A program made the position numbers and the translations under genes. A stretch of 35,420 nucleotides of DNA from JBPOIC01 sp052034865. Lineage in GTDB: Bacteria > UBA10199 > JADFYH01. Shown here one piece after another: positions 7,996 through 16,291 of this stretch; the stretch's first letter is position 1; the number at the start of each line of letters is the position of its first letter. The notes below the pieces were generated by a model. That model saw nothing but the letters and a program-made list of their open reading frames with translations. It was not told where the DNA came from and ran no database searches. The stretch covers positions 1 through 35,420 of the forward strand of contig JBPOIC010000028.1 in assembly GCA_052034865.1 (NCBI GenBank), given 5' to 3'.

Positions 7996-9453
7996 ATGAC
8001 TAAAAAAGTGGGGCAGGGTGATGGGTTAGCGGCTTTAAGAGATGTGCTGAATGATTCTGCTTTAAAATATAGTAATGCTGGTGAGCCCTCTAAAACACCC
8101 TCAGGTCCTCCTCCACCTCCCAATGTCGGCGTCAAAGCTGCACGAGATGCAAACGTTAAATTGGGGTACCTTACCAAGTCTAATGGGCAAGAGGAGGTTA
8201 CGCTTACCTACAAGCCCGATGGCAAAGGCAAACTGCCTCGTTTTAATGCTCAAGGGGATGTGATTGATTCGAAAAGTAATGTGAAAGAGTTTGATGTGAA
8301 AATCAGTAATGTCCCTTCCGGTGATTATAATCAACCAATCCAAATCAAAGGGGCCGGTATTAAAGGATACACGACACCAACAGGTAAGAAAATTATCGAG
8401 GAGATGAGTTCGGGTTCGCATGAGTATAGTTTAAGTTATCCCGTTCAAGAGGGGATGGGTGGACGAGTTTTCAAAACCCCTGTTGATGAGGATGCATTCC
8501 AGGCAGCCCTTGAAGTACAAACTCTTCAGCCCTCTCCTCCAGCACAAACTCCTGTCTTGCTCGGAGATTCCAAAGTACAAAATGATGCAAAACCAGCGAC
8601 ACTTCCTCCAGTAGCCGCTTCAACTCCTGCTCCTCAGGGTCCTCCTTCTAAAGAGGCGCAGGCCATGATGAATTTGTATGGTCTATCGAGAGAGAAGGCC
8701 GAGGCCTATGTGGCCAAAAGAGATGGTAATCCCCCTCTTCCAAGTGTTTATGCGGGTAAAGCTAAGGTACATACTCAAAGTGATTTGGCTCCTAAACAAC
8801 CAGCCGCTCAGGCCGTTGCAGCAGGACCTACTGATCCCAAAAAACAGGAAGAGTTTAAAAAGAATGTTCTTGCCTTTCAGGCTGCGGGTTTTAAGGTTGT
8901 AGGCAATGAGGTGTTTGATAGCGGTAGAACACGCCTCCACATCATTCAACCTGATGATCGTGCCTCGATGGAAACAGGGGCGATGGGAACTATAATTGTA
9001 AACGTAACCAATCCAAAAACAATGACGGTTACTAAAGTCAGAGCGCATGAGGAAATTCGACTCGCCGATGGTTCGTACGCTCCAGCACCCGCACAAACTC
9101 CTCCGACCCCACCCACCCCTCCCGCTGCTCACCCCGGAAAAACTCTGGATCTTCAGGCCGCTATGAGAGATGCAGTAGAGGGGAAAGCTCCTGCCGGGGC
9201 GGCAGCCACAGGGGGAAAAAAAGTGGCAGAGGTGATTGACCTTGATGAAGAGGAAGATAATGATCTGACCGATAGGGCCAACAGCGCCCCTGCTTATGAG
9301 ATGATGGGGAAGGGTTTTCGTAAACTAGAGATTCGCCGAGGTGAAACCGCCGAAGGGGTGGCGAGTGAATTGAAAAGATTAGGTTACGATATGGTTCGTG
9401 TTGGAGGTGATGGACGATCTGTCATTTTTGGACCGCGCAAAAAAGTGCAGTAA
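7996..9453 (+). CDS. Uncharacterised Pro/Ala-rich modular protein
   Basis: I do not recognise this 485-residue protein. It has no signal peptide or membrane segment. It alternates low-complexity Pro/Ala/Thr linkers (near residues 30-40, 180-225, 360-385) with more compact stretches. One such stretch lies near 290-360 (FKVVGNEVFDSGRTRLHII...) and another at the C-terminus (RKLEIRRGETAEGVASELKRLGYDMV). An acidic motif, VIDLDEEEDND, spans 413-423. A longer frame opens at 7933. The ATG at 7996 is chosen because AAAAGGGG lies just before it. The gene stands alone: an inverted repeat lies upstream and a strong terminator follows 25 bases after the stop. It may be lineage-specific. Confidence 0.75.
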   Translation: MTKKVGQGDGLAALRDVLNDSALKYSNAGEPSKTPSGPPPPPNVGVKAARDANVKLGYLTKSNGQEEVTLTYKPDGKGKLPRFNAQGDVIDSKSNVKEFDVKISNVPSGDYNQPIQIKGAGIKGYTTPTGKKIIEEMSSGSHEYSLSYPVQEGMGGRVFKTPVDEDAFQAALEVQTLQPSPPAQTPVLLGDSKVQNDAKPATLPPVAASTPAPQGPPSKEAQAMMNLYGLSREKAEAYVAKRDGNPPLPSVYAGKAKVHTQSDLAPKQPAAQAVAAGPTDPKKQEEFKKNVLAFQAAGFKVVGNEVFDSGRTRLHIIQPDDRASMETGAMGTIIVNVTNPKTMTVTKVRAHEEIRLADGSYAPAPAQTPPTPPTPPAAHPGKTLDLQAAMRDAVEGKAPAGAAATGGKKVAEVIDLDEEEDNDLTDRANSAPAYEMMGKGFRKLEIRRGETAEGVASELKRLGYDMVRVGGDGRSVIFGPRKKVQ

Positions 9454-9478
9454 GTTTTATGCTGGATTTTATCATTCA

Positions 9479-9507
9479 GGCCCTGCCTAAAAAGCGGGGC
9501 CTTTTTT
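9479..9507 (+). terminator. Rho-independent terminator
   Basis: GGCCCTGC (9479-9486) pairs with GCGGGGCC (9494-9501) with a single T-G wobble around a 7-base loop. Six T residues follow. It ends the plus-strand gene that stops at 9453. Confidence 0.92.
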
Positions 9508-9526
9508 GTTTTTGGGAATCGGAGGA

Positions 9527-10726
9527 TTACCGCCCTGTGAGGGTCGTGTAGGTTTGAATGTCTTCGTTTGCCAAATCGAGCTTTCCGAGTTGGGTGTAGG
9601 ACTGCGCACGCATTTTATAGATTTCGGGAAAAAGAGGATTCGCTTTGATGGCTTTGTTGAAAGAAGTAAGGGCTGCTTCGGTTTTTTTATCGCGGAGAAG
9701 AAAACAACCTTTGTTGTGAAGGGCTAAATAATTTCGCGGAGCGATACTTAAGGCCAGATCGATCGCTGATTCATCGTTATCGGTGTAGCCTTTTGAGTTA
9801 TAAAAGTTCGATAAAAATTCTCGTTTGGTAATACTTTCCCAAAATTCTTTGGAGGGAGGGTTTCCAAAATGAGGTGCTGCATTAAAATCGGCAACGGTTT
9901 CGATCTTTTTAGAAGATGGATTTACAAAGGCCGCGCTGATGTGGGGTTCTGTATATCCTTTTTTGTTTTTGTAAAGATAGGCAGGTTCTACAGATACAAA
10001 GCCAAGTCTCCAGGCAAACGATAGAAAGGCCAGGGTAAAATCTTCGCAGGAAGCCTCGACCTTCCCACCGATTGTAAAATCTCTCATGATCTCAGAAAGA
10101 GTTCTCTGCGGACTGGGATTTTTTAAAATATCTACAAATTGAAAACCAAAGCCCCCTTCTTTGCGTGAGCGCTGCAAAAGTTCGAATAACTTCTTTCCTA
10201 CCTTAATTTCATGCTCAAACCGATCTTTGGAATTTTGAGGAATTTGGTCTAACTCTTTCTTAAGGTCGACCAAGCGTTTATCGATGATCCAGGTTTGGGC
10301 AATGCCTGCTTTCCAGGGAATTTCTAAGGTACGTTTTTTAAGACCCAGGATGATCTCTAAGGTTGGATGGTAATTGGCCTTTGCATTGGGCTCTAAGGTG
10401 ACCTCTCTTGGTTCTTCGAGCAGATCCAGAAAAGCTTGAAAGACTTCGGCGTCTGATAAAAGTTTATTGGGGAGAATTTGAAAATGCTTCAGGATGGGAA
10501 TTTTTTGAGGGCCGATAAAACTCAGATGTTTTTCATCAATTGGGCGGTGAAATTTTTTAGGAGAAACTTCAAGATAAGTGCTTAAAGATTCACAGGTATT
10601 TTGTGCAACTTGGGAGGAGGGCTCTTTGCATGCGTTCGATGGTTTGAGGGTAGTTTGTGTGGCGAGCGTCGAAAAAATCATCATAAGAAGTTCTATTAAA
10701 TTAGAGAAAAATATGTCTGCAGGCAA
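9527..10726 (-). CDS. Transglutaminase-like and TPR protein
   Basis: This 399-residue protein has two recognisable parts. A middle region carries a Cys-His-Asp order typical of the transglutaminase-like fold: Cys227 in ASCEDFTLAF, His262 in EPHISAAF and Asp280 in VADFN. The C-terminal 75 residues form about two TPR repeats, with the pattern PRNYLALHNKGCFLL...A..SFNKAIKANP. It may therefore be a peptidase, a transamidase or a non-catalytic relative that binds a partner through its TPRs. The start is uncertain. The longest frame begins with TTG at 10726, and an ATG pair occurs at 10681-10684 with no clear ribosome-binding site. The N-terminus is weakly hydrophobic, so export is possible. It is divergent from the ferritin-like gene. 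Confidence 0.78.
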   Translation of the reverse strand: MPADIFFSNLIELLMMIFSTLATQTTLKPSNACKEPSSQVAQNTCESLSTYLEVSPKKFHRPIDEKHLSFIGPQKIPILKHFQILPNKLLSDAEVFQAFLDLLEEPREVTLEPNAKANYHPTLEIILGLKKRTLEIPWKAGIAQTWIIDKRLVDLKKELDQIPQNSKDRFEHEIKVGKKLFELLQRSRKEGGFGFQFVDILKNPSPQRTLSEIMRDFTIGGKVEASCEDFTLAFLSFAWRLGFVSVEPAYLYKNKKGYTEPHISAAFVNPSSKKIETVADFNAAPHFGNPPSKEFWESITKREFLSNFYNSKGYTDNDESAIDLALSIAPRNYLALHNKGCFLLRDKKTEAALTSFNKAIKANPLFPEIYKMRAQSYTQLGKLDLANEDIQTYTTLTGR

Positions 10727-10834
10727 ATGGAAAACTTCTCATTTTTTATCCTTTTTCATTTCTCCCACATGCTCATTGACAAGCTTTGGCAATTTTAGGC
10801 AACTCGAGAGAATCTTGTGAAAAAGGAAAAAAAT

Positions 10835-11470
10835 ATGGGTTTGGAGTGGTCTCATTTTTTAGAAAAAGTACTCGCATCCGATTTAAATCATTATCTGTGG
10901 CTGCGATCGATTAGTTACCTCGAATATATTGGTTACCGAAAAATGGTGAAGGCGGTGCCGTATCAGGAAGTGGAACAGGGCGTGTTTCGTCATTTAAGTG
11001 ATGAGATTCAGCACAGTTTTATGCTGAAAGAGATGGCTCAAAAAACCTTCGAGCAAATTCAGGTCTCTCAATCCACCCTCGATGAGTTGGTCGAGATTTC
11101 AGAAGAATATTTTCAGGGAATTGATCAAATGGCAAACGAGTGGGTGAGTCGAGTTTTGGGGAAAGAAGATCGCTTAAGCTGTTATGTGTGGGTGAGTTAC
11201 ATGATCGAAAAACGGGCGATGCAGGTTTATTCTTCCTATTTGTCTCGCATTGTTCACACTCCTTTAAAAACAATGATTCAAAAAATCATTCGGGATGAAT
11301 CGGAGCATTTAAACTATCTTGAGAACCAGATCCCTCAACTTCCTGAGGCCCTTTCTCCTGAACATTCTCCCCTTCTCGAATCAGAAAAACCTTTTTTTGA
11401 TCAGTTTCTGAATCGAATGAAAGCGATCTTTCAGAAAGTTTCTGCCATCCCGCAAACTCTGTCTGCTTAA
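10835..11470 (+). CDS. Ferritin-like diiron protein
   Basis: This 211-residue, all-helical protein carries the full ligand set of a ferritin-like diiron site. It has Glu30 in SYLEYIG, Glu57/His60 in SDEIQHS, Glu125 in SYMIEKR and Glu155/His158 in RDESEHLNYL. This is the E, ExxH, E, ExxH order of the family. Likely roles are oxidase, peroxidase or iron handling, and the substrate is unknown. A GTG start exists at 10817. The ATG at 10835 is preferred because AAGGA lies seven bases upstream. A perfect -35 hexamer (TTGACA, 10776-10781) lies upstream, but no good -10 is seen. The gene is followed after 20 bases by an FMN-binding protein. Confidence 0.8.
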   Translation: MGLEWSHFLEKVLASDLNHYLWLRSISYLEYIGYRKMVKAVPYQEVEQGVFRHLSDEIQHSFMLKEMAQKTFEQIQVSQSTLDELVEISEEYFQGIDQMANEWVSRVLGKEDRLSCYVWVSYMIEKRAMQVYSSYLSRIVHTPLKTMIQKIIRDESEHLNYLENQIPQLPEALSPEHSPLLESEKPFFDQFLNRMKAIFQKVSAIPQTLSA

Positions 11471-11490
11471 GATCTTTGAATGATTGGATT

Positions 11491-12039
11491 ATGAAAAAAA
11501 TCTATTTCTTTCTACTTTTAGTTTTTATTTCAGGACTTTTCTTTTTTCGTTTGAATGCCCAAACCACTGTATATTTAAAACCCGAAGAGGCCATCAAACT
11601 CCTTTTTAAGAATTCAACCGAAACTTTCAGGGAGGATCATGCGCTTACTCCCGAGATTCGGGATCGTTTCAAAAAAGAACTTGGGTATGAACCTCCCAAA
11701 TCCAACTATCCTTTTTATGTTGGGAAAACCGGGGATCAAATCGATGGCTACGCTCTTATTGACGATCAGATCGGAAAGGTATCCCCCATCACCTTTGTCA
11801 CCCTGATTAAGCCAGAAGGAAAGGTCGCCCAGGTAGAGATTATGGTTTATCGCGAAAGTCATGGGGGAGAAGTTACCAGCAAGCGTTTTTTAAATCAGTT
11901 TAAAAACAAAACTTTTAACGATGAGATTCGACTGCATGGCAATATTGTCCACGTCACAGGGGCGACGCTTTCTTCTCAGGCGCTGGTCGTCGGAGTGAAA
12001 CGGGCGCTTACACTCTGGAAAATTATTTACGGATCATGA
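11491..12039 (+). CDS. Exported FMN-binding domain protein (RnfG/NqrC type)
   Basis: An N-terminal signal or anchor segment (about residues 5-22) is followed by an FMN-binding domain of the RnfG/NqrC/NosR type. The flavinylation motif TGATLS spans residues 156-161. By analogy with NqrC, FMN would be attached covalently to Ser161 by an ApbE transferase. Upstream blocks GYALIDDQIGK and MVYRESHGGEV fit the fold. The domain would lie outside the cytoplasmic membrane and pass electrons. A TTG at 11476 extends the frame by five residues, but the ATG at 11491 is preferred. The gene ends in ATGA overlap with the next gene, so the two are probably translated together. No ApbE gene is in the window. 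Confidence 0.85.
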   Translation: MKKIYFFLLLVFISGLFFFRLNAQTTVYLKPEEAIKLLFKNSTETFREDHALTPEIRDRFKKELGYEPPKSNYPFYVGKTGDQIDGYALIDDQIGKVSPITFVTLIKPEGKVAQVEIMVYRESHGGEVTSKRFLNQFKNKTFNDEIRLHGNIVHVTGATLSSQALVVGVKRALTLWKIIYGS

Positions 12040-12515
12040 ACTTTAAACTCTCTCAGCTTTCTTCTGCTTTCAAATGGGCCCTTTCGGCCTATCTTTTCCT
12101 CATCTCCCTTGGGTTTGGGATCGCTTCTCTTCAAAGCTACGATCGCTATCAATGGGACCATCAAAAAACCATCGAGCATTATCTTGGGAGTCCTGACGAA
12201 GGAGATCCCATCCCCAAACCTTACGGCTATCTTTTATCCGTGACCCACGTGCATAGCTTTACGATGCCGCTGGTTTTTCTCTCGGTCTGGATTTTACTTC
12301 AGGGTACTTCAGTTTCTTCGGCATTCAAAAAAATATGCATTATTGTCGGGATGCTTTCCATTTTGCTTTATAACGCTTCGCCATATCTCGTGCGCTATGA
12401 ATCCCCAAAACTCGTGTCTGCGTTTACCATCGGAGGTATCGGGCTTTTTGTAAGTTTTTTTATTCCAGCCTTACTTGCTTTTTATGAAATGTGGATTGGG
12501 TTCAGGCGTGATTAA
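12036..12515 (+). CDS. Four-helix membrane protein paired with the FMN-binding protein
   Basis: This 159-residue integral membrane protein has four predicted membrane segments (about 14-32, 69-90, 99-117 and 126-154). I do not recognise the family. A His-x-His pair (His71, His73) sits at the start of the second segment. It could be a haem or metal ligand, but no classical cytochrome motif is complete. The loop between segments 1 and 2 is charged and carries His42 and His48. The start codon overlaps the stop of the FMN-binding gene (ATGA). The coupling suggests that this protein anchors the exported flavoprotein or supplies it with electrons. Confidence 0.72.
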   Translation: MNFKLSQLSSAFKWALSAYLFLISLGFGIASLQSYDRYQWDHQKTIEHYLGSPDEGDPIPKPYGYLLSVTHVHSFTMPLVFLSVWILLQGTSVSSAFKKICIIVGMLSILLYNASPYLVRYESPKLVSAFTIGGIGLFVSFFIPALLAFYEMWIGFRRD

Positions 12516-12559
12516 GTTGAAGTGATTCGTAGTCTCGATTTTAAGTCATTTCCCACCTG

Positions 12560-12590
12560 CTCCCTTTTTTTAGAAAAGGGAGGCTTTTAG
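12560..12590 (+). terminator. Rho-independent terminator
   Basis: CTCCCTTTT (12560-12568) pairs perfectly with AAAAGGGAG (12574-12582) around a 5-base loop. A short T-run (GCTTTTAG) follows. It ends the ferritin-like/FMN-binding/membrane gene set. Confidence 0.62.
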
Positions 12591-12623
12591 TTATCCATCC
12601 TTTGAATAAAAACAGGAGCCCCT

Positions 12624-13820
12624 ATGCGACGTGTGTTTGCCTTTGTGCCTTTTTGCTTTTTGCTTGTTTGGTCTTTCACTCTTCAGGCCTCTACTCTTCC
12701 ATCTTGGGCTTCCGAAGTAACACGTCTGATTGAGAATGGTGGAGTTTATGTCCAAAGTGCAGATGGGAAAATCTTATTCGATTATCAGGGAAATACGACC
12801 TTTGTCCCCGCTTCAACCCTTAAATTAGTGACGGGTCTTGCCGCACTCGAATTGTTAGGAAAAGAATATCGATTCAAAACGGAATTTTATCTTGATGTTG
12901 AGGGCGTGCTATATGTGAAAGGTTACGGAGATCCCTTTCTCGTTTCTGAAGAATTGGCCTCCATTGCCTCCTCAATCAAATCAAAAGGAGTTGGAGGTGT
13001 GAGTGAGATCGTGCTCGATCCTTCCTACTTCGAAGAAATTCTGGTGCCAGGGGTTTCAGCCTCACTTAATCCTTATGACGCCTTAAATTCTGCCCTGTCG
13101 GCGAATTTCAACACGATCTTCATCAATAAGAATTCCAGTGGAATTGAATCCGCCGAGCCGCAAACCCCCATGACGGAACTCACGCAAGCGCTTGCTCAAA
13201 GAGCTCCTTTAGGAAAAAGTCGGATCAACCTAGCTGCCAACCCCCAGGAATCGCTTTTATATGTCGGTCATTTGCTGAAGGCCTTTCTGCAAAAAGAAGG
13301 GGTGCTCGTGCAGGGAAAAATTATCCGGGGAAAAGTCAGTCCCCAGGCCAAGTTGGTGTATCGCCATTTTTCTTCCAAATCTTTAGAAGCGGTCGTTCAG
13401 GCAATGATGAAATACTCGACGAACTTTATAGCCAATCAACTCTTTTTAACCCTGGGAGTTGAAGGCTTGAGTGCCCCGGCCAATCTGGCGAAGGGCAAAA
13501 AAGTGATGACGGAGTTTCTGAAAAATCGGGTGGGACTGACTCAGTTTAATGTGGAAGAGGGTTCCGGCATTTCACGTGAGAATAAAATCACACCTGAGAA
13601 TTTGCTGAGAGTACTCAAGTCTTTTGAAAAATATAAAAATCTGCTTCCTGAAAAACTCGATAAGATTTTGGCAAAGACGGGAACTTTGAACGGAGTGTCG
13701 TGTTTGGCGGGATATTTTGACTCAGCACAATTTAAAGAAGTGCGCTTTGTGATTTTGCTCAATCAAAAAGGCGGCTATCGCGAAAAGATTGCCCAGGTTT
13801 TATATGAGCATTTGAAGTGA
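12624..13820 (+). CDS. dacB: D-alanyl-D-alanine carboxypeptidase/endopeptidase (PBP4, family S13)
   Basis: This periplasmic serine peptidase removes the terminal D-Ala of peptidoglycan peptides or cuts cross-links. An N-terminal signal peptide (about residues 1-23) is followed by the three penicillin-binding motifs: Ser64-x-x-Lys67 in PASTLKL, Ser265-Thr-Asn267 in KYSTNF and Lys351-Thr-Gly in LAKTGTL. At 398 residues it is shorter than E. coli DacB, so the extra domain inserted after the SxxK motif is reduced. AGGAG lies about seven bases before the ATG, and a terminator upstream separates the gene from the redox cluster. Confidence 0.93.
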   Translation: MRRVFAFVPFCFLLVWSFTLQASTLPSWASEVTRLIENGGVYVQSADGKILFDYQGNTTFVPASTLKLVTGLAALELLGKEYRFKTEFYLDVEGVLYVKGYGDPFLVSEELASIASSIKSKGVGGVSEIVLDPSYFEEILVPGVSASLNPYDALNSALSANFNTIFINKNSSGIESAEPQTPMTELTQALAQRAPLGKSRINLAANPQESLLYVGHLLKAFLQKEGVLVQGKIIRGKVSPQAKLVYRHFSSKSLEAVVQAMMKYSTNFIANQLFLTLGVEGLSAPANLAKGKKVMTEFLKNRVGLTQFNVEEGSGISRENKITPENLLRVLKSFEKYKNLLPEKLDKILAKTGTLNGVSCLAGYFDSAQFKEVRFVILLNQKGGYREKIAQVLYEHLK

Positions 13821-13858
13821 GGGGGAGGCAGAATTCAGAAAACAGAAATTAGAAGTAA

Positions 13859-14023
13859 GAAGAGAATCTCTCATCTCAATCTTTCGGTAAGGACGAAGCA
13901 TGTCTCGCCCTTAAAGAATTCGGAATTCGTTATCAGGATCTTACCGACAAAGATTTTGTCCACCTTCAACAGATTGGTGACCAAAACGGGCCCGGACTTC
14001 TTTTCTCAGGACAGCGTCACTGA
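13859..14023 (+). other. Start-less open frame, possible gene remnant
   Basis: A plus-strand frame of about 54 codons runs from just after a stop at 13856 to a TGA at 14021-14023. It lacks any usual start codon. Its residues look protein-like (for example CLALKEFGIRYQDL), and it overlaps the 3' part of the minus-strand Cys-rich gene. It could be the C-terminal stub of a decayed gene. I cannot assign a family. Confidence 0.2.
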
Positions 14024-14213
14024 AATAAACCGAGCATTGTGCTTTGGCAAAGCGGGCACAGTCTGAAGATGCAGAAACGGCTTCGGTGCGGGTTTCGGAG
14101 GTGCGGCAGGGTTTTCCGGGTTGGCAGGTGCGTGTAATGTTTGCGGTACAGGTTTCAGCGTATGAAGTGGCAGTGATCAGAAATAAAAAGAAAACAGGTA
14201 ATAGTGATTTCAT
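13941..14213 (-). CDS. Small secreted Cys-rich protein
   Basis: This is a 90-residue hypothetical protein. A clear signal peptide (residues 1-19, MKSLLPVFFLFLITATSYA) is followed by a Cys-rich, Thr/Arg-rich region with cysteines near residues 22, 30, 36, 52 and 60, suggestive of disulfides in the periplasm. The start is well supported by AAGGAG upstream of the ATG. The C-terminal third overlaps an open frame on the other strand and looks less constrained, so the true 3' end could have shifted. Function is unknown. Confidence 0.58.
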   Translation of the reverse strand: MKSLLPVFFLFLITATSYAETCTANITRTCQPGKPCRTSETRTEAVSASSDCARFAKAQCSVYFSDAVLRKEVRARFGHQSVEGGQNLCR

Positions 14214-14262
14214 AAAAACTCCTTGGGCTTAAGCTTTAAGTGATGAAAACGTGCACTGGAAG

Positions 14263-14292
14263 TTACGAAATTATTTGGAATGAATCTATACT
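14263..14292 (+). promoter_or_regulatory. Candidate promoter for the beta-propeller lipoprotein
   Basis: TTACGA (14263-14268) and TATACT (14287-14292) are spaced by 18 bases. This gives a good -10 and a weak -35, about 150 bases upstream of the gene at 14441. Confidence 0.3.
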
Positions 14293-14440
14293 AAAGATAA
14301 AGATGGGTAGTGTTTTATAAGACCTGTTGATGTCGAAATCCCAAACGGATGAAAAACTCGCAACGGTAACCTCTTGCTGAAGTTTTGATTGAAGAAACCA
14401 GAATCTTTATTTTCCAGACAGAAATTATATAGGAGACGAT

Positions 14441-15445
14441 ATGAAAAAGATCAGGCAGTTTTTTTTGCTGACTGGAGTGGCTCTCACTTTTTTGGGGATG
14501 GGAGGTTTGGGGTGTACCCTCGGAGATGCTCCGGGCTCTTCCTCTTCGAGTGATACAGGTCTTGTTTATGTGGCTGATGACTCGACCGATTCCATTTATG
14601 TTCTGGAAAACATTTCTACCCTTTCTGGCACGGTGACTCCCGTGCGCACTTTGAATGGAGATACGACCGAGATTGTTCGTCCGACGGCAGTGGCTGTGGA
14701 TAGTAAAAATGATCTTCTTTATGTGAGCGATACGACCGAGCAGAACATTCTCGTTTTTGTTCGAGCCTCTGAAAAAGATGGCGATGTCGCTCCTGGTCGT
14801 CGTTTCGCAGGGCTTAAAAAGGCAGGGGCACTTTATTATGATTCCAGCCACGATGACTTGTACGCCAGCGATCTGTTGGATGACGCTATTAAAGTCTGGG
14901 ACAACGCGAGCAGTTTGTCTGACGGAGCAAACCCCACCCGCACTTTCTCATTAGAATATACTCCTGCCGGATTTATCTATGATCCCCAACGAGATCTTTT
15001 ATATGTCTCAGATCCATCCCAGTTTGCCATTCTGGTCTATACAGAAACTTCTACTGCAACGACAATTCCCGATCCAGCCCGTACGATCAAAAATGAAACA
15101 CGCGAATTTATTACGCTTGATAGCCTGACAATGAACACAGCGAACGATATTCTTTTTGTTGCAGAGAGCGAAAATCCCTCAATTGAAATTTTTGATGGTT
15201 TCTCAAAACTCACTGGAGTTAGCCCCGCCGATCGTGAATTGGAAGGAGGCTCTACCGTCCTCAGCAACAAAACGCGCCAGATCCTGTTTAATAGCAACCG
15301 GTTTTACGCGATTTTGGGAGATTCCAATTTTGGAATCTGGAGTTCGAATTTAAGTCAGTTGGAAGGTGATACGGCTCCCGATCAGAACGTGACTGTATCC
15401 GGAGCTGTCAATGTGGTTGGACTAGCGGTAGATACCGTTCATTAA
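14441..15445 (+). CDS. Beta-propeller lipoprotein (NHL/YncE-like)
   Basis: A lipoprotein-type signal ends at Cys25 in GGLGC, although the -3 residue is unusual. A Ser-rich spacer follows, then repeated blades with the pattern LLYVSD or IYV..(D/E)N at about 40-50-residue intervals. Examples are GLVYVADDSTDSIYVLEN, NDLLYVSDTTEQNILVF, HDDLYASDLLDDAIKVW, RDLLYVSDPSQFAILVY and NDILFVAESENPSIEIF. This marks a six-bladed NHL-like propeller, probably anchored to the outer membrane. Such proteins are usually binding scaffolds, and no catalytic role can be assigned. GGAG precedes the ATG. No partner gene is evident nearby. Confidence 0.8.
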   Translation: MKKIRQFFLLTGVALTFLGMGGLGCTLGDAPGSSSSSDTGLVYVADDSTDSIYVLENISTLSGTVTPVRTLNGDTTEIVRPTAVAVDSKNDLLYVSDTTEQNILVFVRASEKDGDVAPGRRFAGLKKAGALYYDSSHDDLYASDLLDDAIKVWDNASSLSDGANPTRTFSLEYTPAGFIYDPQRDLLYVSDPSQFAILVYTETSTATTIPDPARTIKNETREFITLDSLTMNTANDILFVAESENPSIEIFDGFSKLTGVSPADRELEGGSTVLSNKTRQILFNSNRFYAILGDSNFGIWSSNLSQLEGDTAPDQNVTVSGAVNVVGLAVDTVH

Positions 15446-15532
15446 GCCTTCTGTACTTTTGAGGATGATTTCAGTTTTCCGACTCAAGAAGTAGCACAGG
15501 AAAGTGGATGAAATGCTGGATGGATTTTTTTT

Positions 15533-16210
15533 TTAAGCTCCCTGATTTCCCAGAAGCGTTTTAAAACTTAAGATCGGCCAGCCCAGATCCTCGGCTTTTT
15601 TTCGAAGTTTTCTCTCCGGATTGACCACGCCTGGATATCCCACGGCCGTTAGAAGCGGGATGTCATGACAGCTATCCGCATAAAAGGCGCATTTCTTTAA
15701 AGAAACTCCCTGAGATTTCGCTTCCTTCTCAGCAACGATCACTTTCCCTTCCATGAAAGTAAACGGCTCCATCAGGTTTTTTTGGAGGATGTTATTTTCG
15801 ATCACAGGTCCAATTGAGTAAGACGCATCCGCTTTTAAAAATTGCTCCAGATTTTTTATCGTCATGTAAGGGCCAGAAGAAACCAGGACAATCCGGTCTC
15901 CAGCCAATCGATGTTTTTCAATCAGTTCAATGGCCTCAAGATAAAGACGGGGTTTGACGAATTGATCGAGGACAAATTTCCCAATTTCCAGAATATTATG
16001 AATATTGGATCCTGCCAGGTCTGCAGTCGCAAGCTCATACATCTTGCGAACATCCCCAACGTAGATGATGCTTAGAAGCTTGTAGAGAAGGGCGTAGAGG
16101 AGTTTGCGTTTTTTTAAGTAGCCACGGCGAATCAGCTCGAGGGTCGTATAATAGCCTGAGACGCCGTTCATGAGGGTTCCGTCGACATCAAAGAAGGCAA
16201 TCGATTTCAT
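15533..16210 (-). CDS. HAD-superfamily phosphatase, subfamily IB
   Basis: This 225-residue cytosolic hydrolase resembles phosphoserine phosphatase. Motif I is FFDVDGT (Asp8 nucleophile, Asp10), motif II is VSSGP (Ser111-112), motif III Lys is probably Lys156, and motif IV is ADSCHD (Asp179, Asp183). A helical cap lies between motifs I and II. Subfamily IB members act on phosphoserine or on lipid-linked phosphates. Its place at the end of the squalene gene run could point to a polyprenyl or lipid phosphate substrate, but this is inference only. Confidence 0.86.
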   Translation of the reverse strand: MKSIAFFDVDGTLMNGVSGYYTTLELIRRGYLKKRKLLYALLYKLLSIIYVGDVRKMYELATADLAGSNIHNILEIGKFVLDQFVKPRLYLEAIELIEKHRLAGDRIVLVSSGPYMTIKNLEQFLKADASYSIGPVIENNILQKNLMEPFTFMEGKVIVAEKEAKSQGVSLKKCAFYADSCHDIPLLTAVGYPGVVNPERKLRKKAEDLGWPILSFKTLLGNQGA

Positions 16211-16291
16211 AGAGAATTCATTCCTGTTTCAGACATTGAAAAACAGATTTCAAAAATACAACGCTACAGGCTTTTATTTTTAGGATCAACC

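Noticed and set aside
14315..14851. Minus-strand 178-codon frame opposite the beta-propeller gene
   Set aside because: It overlaps the strongly supported lipoprotein gene antisense and has a Ser/Arg/His-rich shadow composition with no domain.
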